NCBI GenBank assembly: GCA_021779135.1
Contig: JAJYBH010000013.1
Coordinates: 1 to 41,522 of the forward strand
DNA from: Deltaproteobacteria bacterium
GTDB taxonomy: Bacteria > Desulfobacterota > Desulfuromonadia > Geobacterales > Pseudopelobacteraceae
Direction of reading: 5' to 3'
Length of the DNA stretch: 41,522 nucleotides
Positions 8,082-18,000 of this stretch are shown in pieces (position 1 is the stretch's first letter; the number at the start of each line of letters is the position of its first letter). Below the pieces are notes generated by a model. That model searched no databases. It had not been told where the DNA came from and worked only from the letters and a program-made list of their open reading frames with translations. Position numbers and translations under genes: made by a program.

Positions 8082-8639
8082 ATGGCAATTGCCGAAGATC
8101 TGACCATACTCGAGAACCAGCTCAAAGAGCTGATCACTCGCTACGATCAATACTTCGTCGGTCTTGAAAAACGCGAGCCCCTGCCGCTCTTGAGCACGGT
8201 CGAGAAGATGGTGCGCCGTTACGCCAACACCCCGATCAATAACACCATGTACAAACATAAATATACGATGATGGTCGCGCGCCTCAATACCTACCGCGAG
8301 CACTGGAACCGTATCCTGCGCCTGATCGAAGAGGGTAAGTACTCTCGTGACCGTTTCATCCGGGACCTGCATCTTCGACAAAACAACAATAAACATGGCC
8401 ATCACGAAGAACATCACACGCCGACCCATGACCCGGAACTGGACCGGGTCTTCCTGGAACTGCGCGAGGCCCGTATGGCCTGTAACCTGCCGGTGGACAA
8501 ACTGAACATCGAGCTGGTGGCAGCCACAATTGAAAAAAACAAGGCGGCCCTGTCCGCCCGCCTGGGGACCGCCGATCTGGTCTTCCGGGTTGTGGTAGAG
8601 GACGGCAAGCCCAAGATCAAGGCGAGAAAACGTAAATGA
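8082..8639 (+). CDS. conserved hypothetical protein, MXAN_5187 C-terminal-domain-like
   Basis: 185 residues, soluble, highly charged, mainly helical. It has the pattern of a Deltaproteobacteria family I know as MXAN_5187 C-terminal domain proteins (conserved TPINNTMYKHKYTMMVARLNTY and REHWNRILR segments); I recall the family but cannot search it. A His-rich linker (HGHHEEHHTPTHD, about residues 107-119) separates the N-terminal helical part from a C-terminal part ending in a basic KIKARKRK tail that might touch nucleic acid. The ribosome site AGGGG precedes the ATG. It lies 28 bp before mfd on the same strand and is probably co-transcribed with it. Function is unknown. Confidence 0.75.
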   Translation: MAIAEDLTILENQLKELITRYDQYFVGLEKREPLPLLSTVEKMVRRYANTPINNTMYKHKYTMMVARLNTYREHWNRILRLIEEGKYSRDRFIRDLHLRQNNNKHGHHEEHHTPTHDPELDRVFLELREARMACNLPVDKLNIELVAATIEKNKAALSARLGTADLVFRVVVEDGKPKIKARKRK

Positions 8640-8667
8640 CGTTCAGCTGTATCCCCCCGGTTTACCC

Positions 8668-11600
8668 GTGAGCACTCAAATCACCCCCAACCTGCTGCCA
8701 CAATCGGTGGACATCCTGGCCGCGCTGCGCCGCGGCGACGGCTGTATCTCGCTCCCCGGCCTGAAAGGCTCCACAGCGGCCTTCGTCATCGCCGAGTTGC
8801 TGCGTTGCCAGCCGAAGAATCTGCTGGTCATCTCCGCCGACCAGGATGCCGCCGATGAATTCCGGCGCGAGTTGACGTTTTTTTCCAGCCCCGGCACTTC
8901 GCCACTTGTGTTTCCCGCCTGGGACAGCCAGCCCTGCTCTCCCGCCTCGCCCCACCCGGACATCTCGGGCGCCCGTCTCGATACGCTCTTTCGCCTGCAG
9001 AACGGCCTGGCCCGCGTCGTGGTCCTGCCGGTGGCGGCAGCCCTGCAGCGCGTCCTGCCGCGGCGGACCTTCAGTGAAGCATCCTGCTACCTTGTAGCCG
9101 GGGAGGATTTCGAGCGCGACGACCTGCTGGCCCGGTTGGTCAAGATGGGCTACGCCAGCGTCCCCCTGGTGGAAGATCGCGGCAGCTTTGCGGTACGAGG
9201 CGGCATCCTGGACATCTTCCCGCCCAACCTGGCGGCTCCGGTGAGGATCGAGTTCTTTGGCGACACGGTCGAGACCATCCGTTCCTTCGACCCGCTCACC
9301 CAGCGATCGCTGCAGCCGGTGGAGGAACTGGTCCTGCTCCCCTCGCGGGAGATCCTGCTGACCGATGACGTGCTGGCGGATATCGCCCCGCGCCTGAAAC
9401 AATGCTGCGACGACCTGGATATCGGGGCCGACAAGCGCCGCGATTGCCTGGCCGACCTGCAGAACTCGGTCTATTTCCGCGGGGTCGAATACCTCCAGCC
9501 GCTCTTGCATCCCGGCCTGGAAACGATCTTCGACTATGCACCCGGCAGCCTGCTGGTCATGCTCGATCCCGAGGCGGTCCGCGGCGCGATCGGGAGTTTC
9601 GCCGAGGAGATCGCGGCTGGCGCCGTCAAGGGAAGGGCCGCAGGCCTGCCCCATTCACCACCCGGGGAACTGTTTCTCGGCGAAGCGGCCTTCTACGCCA
9701 TCGTAGCGGCGCACAGCCGTCTGGAACTGTCCGGACTGACCCTGGATGGCGGGGCCGAAAAGACGACTATCTCCATACCCTGCCAGGCAAACAGCGATCT
9801 GCGGGTGACGGTCTCCAAGGAAACCACCCACGCCCTGACCCCGCTTTCCCGCAACCTGCGCGGATGGCTGGATGGCGGACAGCGGGTGCTGGTGGTCTGC
9901 CATCAGCGCCCCCAGGCCGAACGCCTCAGGGAACTGCTGGCTCCCTACGGAATCCCCTGCAACATCAGCGAGGCATCCTTCAGCGAGGCGCTGACCACCC
10001 CCAGCCACCACCTGAATCAGGAGGTTGCCATCACCCTGCTGCTGGGCGACATCTCCCACGGATTCCGCCTGCCGGATGCCCGCCTGGTACTGATCGCCGA
10101 GGAAGAACTTTTCGGCCGGCGCGTGCGGCGGCGGGGCGTCTCCGAAGTGCGCAAGAAGCAGATCCTGGCCTCCCTGGCGGAACTCAAGCCGGGCGATTTC
10201 ATGGTGCATATCGACCACGGCATCGGCCGCTACCACGGCCTGCAGCACATCAGCGTCGGAGGTGTCGCCGGCGACTTCCTGCTCTTGGAGTATGCCGGTG
10301 GGGACAAGCTCTACCTGCCGGTGGACCGCCTCGGACTGGTGCAGCGTTACATCGGGCCGGAGGGGAGCCTGCCCGGCCTGGACAAGCTGGGAGGCAGCGG
10401 CTGGGAGAAATCCAAGGGCAAAGCCCGCAAGAATATCGAGGAACTGGCCGGCGAACTGCTGGAGATCTATGCCAAACGGCAGGTTTGCGAAGGCTTCGCC
10501 TTCTCGCCGCCGGACGAGATGTACCGCGAATTCGAGGCCTCCTTCGCCTGGGAGGAGACCCCCGACCAGCTCTCCGCCATCCAGGATGTGCTGGCCGACA
10601 TGCAGCACTCGCGCCCCATGGACCGGCTGGTGTGCGGCGACGTGGGCTACGGCAAGACCGAGGTCGCCCTGCGCGGGGCCGTCAAGGCCGCCCTGGACGG
10701 CAAGCAGACCGGCGTGCTGGTCCCCACCACCATCCTGGCCCAGCAGCATTACGAAACCTTCCACGAGCGGCTGAAGGACTATCCGATCCAGGTCGAGGTG
10801 CTCTCGCGCTTCCGCACCCCCAAAGAGCAGAAGGCCATCCTGGAGCGGCTCGCCAAGGGTGATGTCGACATCGTCATCGGCACCCACCGCCTGCTTCAGA
10901 AGGACGTGGCCTTCAAGGACCTGGGACTCTTGATCATCGACGAGGAGCAGCGCTTCGGGGTCAAGGACAAGGAGCGCCTGAAGGCCTTCCGGGCCGTGGT
11001 GGATGTCATGACCCTGACCGCCACCCCCATACCGCGCACCCTCTACATGTCCATGATGGGCATCCGCGACCTGTCGATCATCGACACCCCGCCGGTGGAC
11101 CGGCTGGCGGTCAAGACCTTTGTCGCGCGCTTTTCCGAGGAGTTGATCCGCGAGGCGGTCATGCGCGAACTGCGCCGCGGCGGGCAGGTGTTCTTCGTTC
11201 ACAACCGGGTGCAGACCATCGCCAAGCGGGCCGAGCTGCTGGCCCAGCTGGTTCCGGAGGCCAGGATCGCCGTGGGGCACGGCCAGATGGACGAGCACGA
11301 GCTGGAGCGGGTCATGCTCGGTTTCATGCACGGCGAGACCAACCTGCTGCTCTGCACCACCATCATCGAGTCCGGACTGGACATCCCCAACGCCAACACC
11401 CTGATCGTCGATCATGCCGACAAGTTCGGCCTCTCCCAGCTCTACCAGCTGCGCGGGAGGGTCGGGCGCTCCACCCAGCGCGGCTACGCCTACCTGCTGA
11501 TCCCTGGTGAAAGCGTCATCAGCAGCGATGCCCGCGAGCGCCTGAGAATACTGCAGGACATCTCCGAGCTGGGGGCCGGTTTCCGCATCGCCACCCACGA

Positions 11601-12198
11601 CATGGAGATCCGCGGCGCCGGCGACATGCTCGGCAACCGCCAGTCCGGCACCGTGACCGAGATCGGCTTCGAGCTCTACAACCAGATGCTGGAGGAGACC
11701 ATCTGCCGCATGCGGGGCGAGGAGATGATCGAACGGGTCGAGCCGGAGATCAACCTCAGGGTGCCGGCCTTCATCCCCGAGGCCTACGTAAAGGACACCA
11801 ATCAGCGCCTGGTGATCTACAAGAAGCTGACCCAGGCCGAGAGCGCGGAGGATGTTCTGGATGTGCAGAACGAGGTCAGCGACCGCTTCGGCGCGTACCC
11901 GCTGGCCACGGCCTACCTGTTCGAGACCATGAAACTGAGGATACTGCTGAAAAGGCTGCTGGTGCGGCAGATCGATTTCGACGGGAAGAACGTGGTCATC
12001 TCCTTCCATCCGCGCACCCCGGCCCCGCCCGACCTGATCATCGCCATGATGCGGAACGAGCCCAAAAAATACCAGTTTACACCGGATTTCAAGCTGGTCT
12101 GTGCCTTGAAGGGCACCGGCTTCGAGGATATCCTGGAGCTGTCGAAGAGTGTCCTGCAGAGGCTTCTGCCAGCCGAGGCAGCGGGGAAACCATCATGA
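8668..12198 (+). CDS. mfd: transcription-repair coupling factor
   Basis: Mfd removes RNA polymerase stalled at DNA lesions and recruits UvrA for nucleotide excision repair. The 1176 residues fit the family. The UvrB-like N-terminal module is followed by the RNA-polymerase-interacting (CarD-like) domain around residues 505-570 (GDFMVHIDHGIGRYHGL). The helicase core has Walker A GDVGYGKTEVALRGA near residue 656 and the DEEQ box (LLIIDEEQRFG) near 758, then LTATPIPRTLYMSMMG. Motif V/VI (GLDIPNANTL and QLRGRVGRS) and the C-terminal TRCF domain complete it. The start is GTG at 8668; no long leader is visible upstream. The stop overlaps the next start by 4 bases. Confidence 0.97.
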   Translation: MSTQITPNLLPQSVDILAALRRGDGCISLPGLKGSTAAFVIAELLRCQPKNLLVISADQDAADEFRRELTFFSSPGTSPLVFPAWDSQPCSPASPHPDISGARLDTLFRLQNGLARVVVLPVAAALQRVLPRRTFSEASCYLVAGEDFERDDLLARLVKMGYASVPLVEDRGSFAVRGGILDIFPPNLAAPVRIEFFGDTVETIRSFDPLTQRSLQPVEELVLLPSREILLTDDVLADIAPRLKQCCDDLDIGADKRRDCLADLQNSVYFRGVEYLQPLLHPGLETIFDYAPGSLLVMLDPEAVRGAIGSFAEEIAAGAVKGRAAGLPHSPPGELFLGEAAFYAIVAAHSRLELSGLTLDGGAEKTTISIPCQANSDLRVTVSKETTHALTPLSRNLRGWLDGGQRVLVVCHQRPQAERLRELLAPYGIPCNISEASFSEALTTPSHHLNQEVAITLLLGDISHGFRLPDARLVLIAEEELFGRRVRRRGVSEVRKKQILASLAELKPGDFMVHIDHGIGRYHGLQHISVGGVAGDFLLLEYAGGDKLYLPVDRLGLVQRYIGPEGSLPGLDKLGGSGWEKSKGKARKNIEELAGELLEIYAKRQVCEGFAFSPPDEMYREFEASFAWEETPDQLSAIQDVLADMQHSRPMDRLVCGDVGYGKTEVALRGAVKAALDGKQTGVLVPTTILAQQHYETFHERLKDYPIQVEVLSRFRTPKEQKAILERLAKGDVDIVIGTHRLLQKDVAFKDLGLLIIDEEQRFGVKDKERLKAFRAVVDVMTLTATPIPRTLYMSMMGIRDLSIIDTPPVDRLAVKTFVARFSEELIREAVMRELRRGGQVFFVHNRVQTIAKRAELLAQLVPEARIAVGHGQMDEHELERVMLGFMHGETNLLLCTTIIESGLDIPNANTLIVDHADKFGLSQLYQLRGRVGRSTQRGYAYLLIPGESVISSDARERLRILQDISELGAGFRIATHDMEIRGAGDMLGNRQSGTVTEIGFELYNQMLEETICRMRGEEMIERVEPEINLRVPAFIPEAYVKDTNQRLVIYKKLTQAESAEDVLDVQNEVSDRFGAYPLATAYLFETMKLRILLKRLLVRQIDFDGKNVVISFHPRTPAPPDLIIAMMRNEPKKYQFTPDFKLVCALKGTGFEDILELSKSVLQRLLPAEAAGKPS

Positions 12199-12671
12199 TC
12201 CGGATAACCCAAACCATCATCATCGCACTGATTGCGACCTTGGCGACCCTGACAGCCCCGGTTGCGGCTGCCTGGAAATGCGCCCCCACCCCCCAGGACG
12301 AGATCGGCCCCTTCTACCGCCCCAATGCACCACAGCGCCCCAAGATCGGCAGCGGCTATGTCCTCGAGGGCACCGTCCGCTCAGCAGCCACCTGCCAACC
12401 GATCCCCGGCGCCCGCATCGAGTTCTGGCAGGCCGGTCCGGACGGAACGTATAGTGATTCCTACCGGGCAACCATCATTGCCGACCAGCGGGGACACTAC
12501 CGCCTGACGACCTCCTTTCCACCACCCTATGCGCGCCGCCCGTCCCACATCCACATCCTGGTGGACATGCGCGGCTACGCCGGCCTGATTACCCAGCACT
12601 ATCCCAAAGCCGGCCAGCGCCGGGCCACTTTTGACCTGGTCTTGGAGACTGAATCGGAATCAGTTCGCTAA
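12195..12671 (+). CDS. exported intradiol ring-cleavage dioxygenase-like protein
   Basis: 158 residues, starting in an ATGA overlap with the mfd stop. A signal peptide is seen (LIATLATLTAPVAAA). The mature protein carries the intradiol dioxygenase pattern: EIGPFYRPNAP near the start, a GTVRS...CQPIPGARIEFWQAGPDGTYSD block, and PPPYARRPSHIH. In the family Fe(III) is held by two Tyr and two His. Candidates here are the Tyr of DGTYSD or PPPYARRP and the His pair of SHIH. The family cleaves catechols between the hydroxyls, but this protein is shorter than the catabolic enzymes (over 200 residues) and exported, so the substrate is unknown. Coupling to mfd is probably transcriptional only. Confidence 0.8.
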   Translation: MIRITQTIIIALIATLATLTAPVAAAWKCAPTPQDEIGPFYRPNAPQRPKIGSGYVLEGTVRSAATCQPIPGARIEFWQAGPDGTYSDSYRATIIADQRGHYRLTTSFPPPYARRPSHIHILVDMRGYAGLITQHYPKAGQRRATFDLVLETESESVR

Positions 12672-12814
12672 TGGCTGATCCAGGCGGTTCCTGGAATGCC
12701 TTGCCGTCATCCAATTGCACCCCCATTTTCCCCCTCAATACACTAACAAAAATTTTCCAGTTATTAACACCGTAGAGACATCATGAGTGCCCAACATCAC
12801 TACGGAGGTTACAC

Positions 12815-12989
12815 GTGGAAAATCTACTCGACAAGTAAGTAGGTGGCTGAACAGCTCAATATTTCAGTTAAGACACTCGATCTCTGGGTTACACAACAGA
12901 TGGGCTCGAAGCCATAATAAGCCGGTAGATTGGTCAGATTCAGAAGTCAGCAATTTTCATTCAGAAACTATCGGGTGGAAGTAATCATG
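12815..12989 (+). pseudogene. decayed excisionase-like helix-turn-helix gene
   Basis: A GGAGG ribosome site (12804-12808) precedes GTG 12815, but the frame stops after seven codons (TAA 12836-12838). In the next frame, after a TAG at 12840-12842, the sequence reads VAEQLNISVKTLDLWV, the typical helix-turn-helix of AlpA/excisionase DNA-binding proteins (usual form VAEQLNISVKTLYKWV). It continues with two in-frame TAA codons and AGRLVRFR, the usual tail KIGRLVRF of such proteins. The gene has therefore lost its frame and has three or more stops. Together with the next remnant it suggests an old phage or plasmid insertion. Confidence 0.75.
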
Positions 12990-13493
12990 AGAAAATTATT
13001 GCTGGAAGTTTTGAGATAAGATTTCGGGTAGATCGCCCAGATCCGTGAGGACGGGAAAACCTGGCTTAAGGCCCAGGATCTGTGCAGAGTTCTTGATATT
13101 CAGAATACGAGTCTCGCTGTTAATGGAAATCCGCGCATCGGGTATTTCGGAGTGAACGGGGAAGACATTCTGAGAGTCGGTCCCACTAAAACCTCACAAC
13201 TGTATATTTCCAAAGCCGGATTATTCAAGCTGATCTTGAAGAGTAGAAAACCCGCACCTTACATGATTAAGTTGAAGTAGAGCGTCGAGGTTCTTCCGGC
13301 GATCATGCGTGATGGGTCGTTTGTTGAAAGGCAGGCGGACACTATCATGAAAATGTTTCATTGGAAGAAGCCAAACGTCGTATGCGAACAAAGAAATCGA
13401 GATGTAAGCAGAAGAGTTGTCCAACCATGGGCGGCTCTTTTTCTTTTCATGCCTTCATTGAGCCATTTATTAAAACTATATCGTAACGGTTGA
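12987..13493 (+). pseudogene. decayed Bro-N family phage antirepressor
   Basis: From 13038 the frame reads QIREDGKTWLKAQDLCRVLD, matching the start of Bro-N antirepressor domains (iDGepWFvakDvc..L), then VGPTKTSQLYISKAGLFKLI and KSRKPAPYMIKLK, a stop (TAG 13278-13280), and SVEVLPAIMRDGSFV. The last part is the typical Bro-N ending (W.seVLPaIRktGsY). The stop replaces the expected Trp, and the part before 13038 (FEIRFRVD from 13010) is in another frame, so at least one frameshift and one nonsense mutation are present. The tail after about 13350 is not recognisable. It is a remnant of a mobile element. Confidence 0.8.
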
Positions 13494-13611
13494 GTTAACC
13501 TTGCAAAAACACATTATTATAGTTGATTTTAATCTTTTCTGGTGATAGCTTCACGCGCAACTTATTGTATTTATACTGAAGCGTGAGTTGAGATTTTCCC
13601 ATGGAGGCACC

Positions 13612-14490
13612 GTGACCCTTCGAGCCATTCTTACATTATTGTTGTTCTGTTGCTTCTCATCACTTGGTTTAGCCTCAGAACAGGTGTTTTTCTATCACAC
13701 TGATCCAGCTGGAACACCGTTATCGATGACCGATTCCACAGGCACAGTCGTCTGGAAGGCCGACTATAAGCCATTTGGTGAAGAGTATGCTGTTACCGGC
13801 TCTGCGGCTAATGATAAGCGCTTTGTTGGCAAGGAGAAGGACGAAGAGACGGGGCTATCATATTTTGGTGCCCGATATGAAGATGCAAGGATTGGGAGAT
13901 TTACCGCTGTCGATCCTGTGAGGGCAGTAGACCCAGCTACGAGTAAGACCAATGAAAAGATACTGCTTAATCCTCAAAGGCTAAATGTCTATGCCTATGC
14001 CTTTAACAACCCGTATCGTTTTGTTGACCCTGATGGACGCGAGGCTGACGTGTTAGTCCGACCGCTAAAACAAGGAGGTTACAGCTTCAAGGCAACTGAC
14101 AACCTTGGGAGCAATCCTATAAGCGGAACCTTTAATACAGGTACATCTATAAATATCAACCAACTTCCTCAAGGGGATTATAATGTTACCCCAAGACCTC
14201 GTGTAGAAGAGCCTGGACTTCTTGGTCAGGTGAGGGATTATTTTATGGGAGACCGGAATAAAAATGCTGGCCGACCTACCTTATCAAATACTGATAATTG
14301 GAATCGAGTTCAATATCCAGATGGATCAATTCACGAAGGAGTCCAGATACATCCTGGACGAGAAGGCACAGCAGGCGGAAACTCCTTAGGATGTTTAGTA
14401 TGCACAAAAAGTACCTATGAACAGATGAATCGAATGTTTCAGAAGAACTATGATAATGGCGGCGTAAAATTACACGTGCTACCTAGATGA
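13612..14490 (+). CDS. secreted RHS-core protein with C-terminal L,D-transpeptidase-like toxin module
   Basis: 292 residues. GTG 13612 with GGAGG four bases upstream is preferred to the TTG at 13588. A signal peptide (LRAILTLLLFCCFSSLGLAS) is followed directly by an RHS-repeat-associated core: FFYHTDPAGTPLSMTDSTG, DYKPFGEEY, SYFGARYEDARIGRF and VNPYRFVDPDG-like end. The core is normally the last part of a large Rhs protein; here it begins a short one. The C-terminus (about 200-292) diverges as Rhs toxin tails do. It holds His247 (GVQIHPGREG) and Ser258-x-Gly260-Cys261 (GNSLGCLVCT), the spacing and order of the YkuD / L,D-transpeptidase active site. A peptidoglycan-targeting toxin is inferred. 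The gene at 14524 is a candidate immunity gene. Confidence 0.75.
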   Translation: MTLRAILTLLLFCCFSSLGLASEQVFFYHTDPAGTPLSMTDSTGTVVWKADYKPFGEEYAVTGSAANDKRFVGKEKDEETGLSYFGARYEDARIGRFTAVDPVRAVDPATSKTNEKILLNPQRLNVYAYAFNNPYRFVDPDGREADVLVRPLKQGGYSFKATDNLGSNPISGTFNTGTSININQLPQGDYNVTPRPRVEEPGLLGQVRDYFMGDRNKNAGRPTLSNTDNWNRVQYPDGSIHEGVQIHPGREGTAGGNSLGCLVCTKSTYEQMNRMFQKNYDNGGVKLHVLPR

Positions 14491-14523
14491 TCATCTATCC
14501 TATAACTACGAGGAAATATATAC

Positions 14524-14877
14524 ATGAAAAAAATCATAATATTTATCGGCTCTATTATTCTTATCAGTGGATTTTGTTTTGGAATGTATTGGAGAAATAT
14601 GAGTCAGGCAGAGCGATGGCTGTTTTTCAACAATAAAATAGCCTTACAGTATTCAATACAACTACTTACTTCTCAATCTGCTTTAAAAGTACCCAATGAA
14701 CTCATTGACATGCATATATCTAAAAAACCTGGGCTAATAACATTTGATTCAAATGACCAAGACCATTTTTTTGTTCTAGCATATTCGCCTTATGGTGTTC
14801 CAGAACCAATAATATCGTCTGGAAGGACAATAACATGGAAGGGCTTGAAAGATAACTGGTATGAGCTACTTCAATAA
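14524..14877 (+). CDS. small membrane-anchored protein, candidate immunity protein
   Basis: 117 residues. MKKIIIFIGSIILISGFCFG is a signal anchor or signal peptide, after which the remainder (MSQAERWLFFNNKIAL..., then a beta-rich end DHFFVLAYSPYGV) would face the periplasm. Ribosome site GAGGA lies before ATG 14524. It begins 34 bp after the toxin-like gene, the usual place for an immunity gene, and an exported location fits a toxin acting on peptidoglycan. No family is recognised, so immunity is inferred from position and topology only. AT-rich like its neighbours. Confidence 0.6.
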   Translation: MKKIIIFIGSIILISGFCFGMYWRNMSQAERWLFFNNKIALQYSIQLLTSQSALKVPNELIDMHISKKPGLITFDSNDQDHFFVLAYSPYGVPEPIISSGRTITWKGLKDNWYELLQ

Positions 14878-14895
14878 TAGAGTTATGTTAAAGTT

Positions 14896-14985
14896 ATGTT
14901 AAATAGCCTCTTTGAAATATTAATTCTTGTTTCCATCTCGTATTCAGCCTATCGACTTTTATTTGCTCCAGAGGCTCATAACTAA
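14896..14985 (+). CDS. possible 29-residue hydrophobic peptide
   Basis: ATG 14896 to TAA 14985 encodes MLNSLFEILILVSISYSAYR followed by nine more residues, with one hydrophobic segment. A similar ATGTTA occurs 11 bases earlier (ATG 14885) but stops after five codons. No Shine-Dalgarno sequence is visible. It may be chance in AT-rich DNA, or part of an eroded immunity gene. It is the only coding candidate in the 209-bp gap. Confidence 0.2.
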   Translation: MLNSLFEILILVSISYSAYRLLFAPEAHN

Positions 14986-15086
14986 CGGAATGGATATTTC
15001 ATCGTTTTTTGCAGCATTAATTACCATATTCGAAAAGCATCACTAAATGCAATTTGCAACAATTGAGATGAGTCTCGGGAGGGCAA

Positions 15087-18000
15087 ATGTCCAGCAGCTC
15101 GATTAATATTACTCGCACTACCATAATGTTGTACATAATCATAATGACGTTAACAGCAAACTGTGCTTTTGCTGATTTCGATACAGACCCCTTCTATGAT
15201 CGTCGTGGAAAGCTTGGCGCTCCTACATATGATGCCATTACTGAGCACATAGACCCATTTTCAGGCAACATGCTGATAGTCCATACCGACCTGAAACTTC
15301 CAGGCAAGGGAGGATTGGATGTAACCCTCAACCGCTCGTATAACAGCCTGATCTATGGCCGCAGGGATAATACGTCTTTTCCTGCATTTGTAGGAGGATA
15401 TGACAAAAGCCCACTCGGTCCTGGTTGGTCAATGCATATGGGGATTCTACGAAGTCCTCCAGCGATGTCTGATGTTAATTACCCGCTAACCATGACATGG
15501 GGGAACAACCCCGTGTTCGAACTACCTGATGGGACTAAGCAGATATTTTATCCGGCTCCATCCGACAACACACGTATGGTAAGCAAGGATTTCTGGAGAC
15601 TGAAGACTCTCAAAATTTACGATTATAACAATCATGGCGATTGGGAGATAACCGCACCTGATGGCACTGTCTATGTGGTTACAAATAACACAGCTGGGTA
15701 TCGAACATCTAATATCACTAACGTCAATCTAACAAATGTGGCTCAAGTCACTTCAATTACTAACGCAGCTCAAACCGCCAACATAGTAGTCACATATAAT
15801 AGAACCAGTTCTGACTCAACAATCAAAACCATAACCGACTCGCTGGGCCGTGTCGTTACGTTCACCTATGATCCAGCCACATTTATGCTCAAATCAATAT
15901 CCACCGGCACGGGAGTCGATTTAAGAACCATTTCATATGAATATCAGGCAGCAGGCGCATACAAGGCATTGAACAAGGTTGTGTTGCCGGTAGGAAATCC
16001 ATGGCAATATGATTATGACACGACATATGAATTGTCGGACATCACGTTTCCTGCTGGTGGAAAAATCAAATACACTTACGATGACAAATTTTTTAATGTT
16101 GGCGGTTGCAGTGTTGCATTCAGAGTTATCTGGAAGAAAGATACCCAAAGCATTAGAGGAGTGCTGGGCGGGAACTGGACCTACAGTTACAGCTCAGGCG
16201 GGGCATCAGGAGATGTAACGACTGTTACTGCACCGAATGGAGTTACTGAAACCTATAGCTATAACGGGTGGGGCAATACCACTAATGGCAATGTTTGGAA
16301 AGTTGGATTACCGACAACCCAAGTATTCAATTTTAATGGGGTTCCGCAGACGGATTCATTCAGTTGGGACAAACCGGCAACAGCCTTATCTAACATCAGT
16401 GTAAGCAACATGACCTGGGGATGCTTTGGGACTCCAATCACTGATTCAGCCGTATATCTGCCATTGCTCACATTAAAAGGCACGGTCCGTGATGGTAAAT
16501 CAGCATCGACTCCCTATAAAACCGGATTCAGTAATTTCAACAGTTATGGTGACCCACAGACTATTGTCGAAACAGGAGATGCAAGCCGAACAAAGATACT
16601 TACCTACTGCACGAACGTTACAAAAAACATTGTCAAAGGCAAACCTGCATCAGAATCGATCACCGGAACCGGAGGTTTTACTGGAACATCAACAGCCAGT
16701 TGGACGTATGGCACAAGTTCTCCGCCTGACTGCATCAACTTAACGAAAACAAGCATGAATGGAGTAACAACCGACTACGAATATTATCCAAAAGATGACA
16801 TCTATACCCCATACGGCCCAAATGGCGGCAATCTCAAAAAAGTTACTGACGCCAACGGTAACACGATGACATATGAATGGTCAAACGGGAGGATATCTAA
16901 AGAAACCAACAAGCTTCCGGCACCATTTTCAATCTTCCGTGAAATAAATGTTGATGGCACGGTTAAAAGCGAGACAAACGGCAGGGGCGTACAATACAAA
17001 ACAAGCTATTTGTATGACAAAAATCTACGTTTAACTAAAATCACGCCACCAATATCTGGTTCACCATCAAACATTACGGATATCGCGTATTCTCCGGATA
17101 ATTCCACAAAGACAGAGACTCGTGGCCAGTTCGTTACAACATATTACATCGACGGATTTGGCCGCCCAACTGGCAGCATTAATTCCAAAAACATTACTAC
17201 AACAGCAGCCTACAAGGCATATGGTGTTAAAGACTATACAGATTCCAACATTGGTGACAAGACCGAATACGATTTCTTTGGCAGACCGACTAAGGTTACT
17301 GACAAGGACACCTTCAGTGAGTCATACAATTATAATGTTGTCGGGAACGTTACAACAACAAAAGTAACAGACAAGAAAAACTTACCATATTACCTCACCT
17401 ATACCGCCTTTGGTGATCCTGTCGAGAAATACCTGATGGCTGTGAAGGATCAGAATTCCAAAATAACGAACTATTCCAGAAATATTCTCGGCAAGCTCAC
17501 CCAAACGAGTCAGACAATGTCAACCGGCACTGTGACTCGCAGCTATGTATACGGCCTGTATAAGAATCTTGTTTTAGACCTTGCTAAACCAGCTTTCCTT
17601 GTTTCAGAAACCAATCCGGAAACCGGCACTATCACGTATGTAAGGGATAATGTCGGCAACATGAAACAGAGAACGGATGCTTCTGGTACGGCCACTTACA
17701 CCTATGATGAAATCAATCGGCTTAAGAAAATCAGTAAAAACAATGAAATCATAGATTTTGATTATGACAATGCCAATAACAGGACATTGCTTTCAAACAG
17801 TACTGCGCGAATTGACTATACTTACGATGCAACAAATCGTCAGGAAACTAAAACTGAGAACATTGCAGGTAAAAGCTATTTAACCAAGTATGGGTATACA
17901 GGCAATGATGTTATAACTAAAATCACTTATCCGTCAGGCAGAATTGTTGACTACGGGATAAACACCAATAACCAAGTGACTTCAATCACTAACTTTGTAA

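Noticed and set aside
9655-12009. 784-codon open frame on the minus strand inside mfd
   Set aside because: It is the mirror frame of a GC-rich mfd gene with unmistakable helicase motifs; the translated sequence has no domain pattern.
12787-12984. 65-codon frame starting MPNITTEVTRGKS
   Set aside because: It runs in a different frame from the recognisable excisionase remnant and carries no motif.
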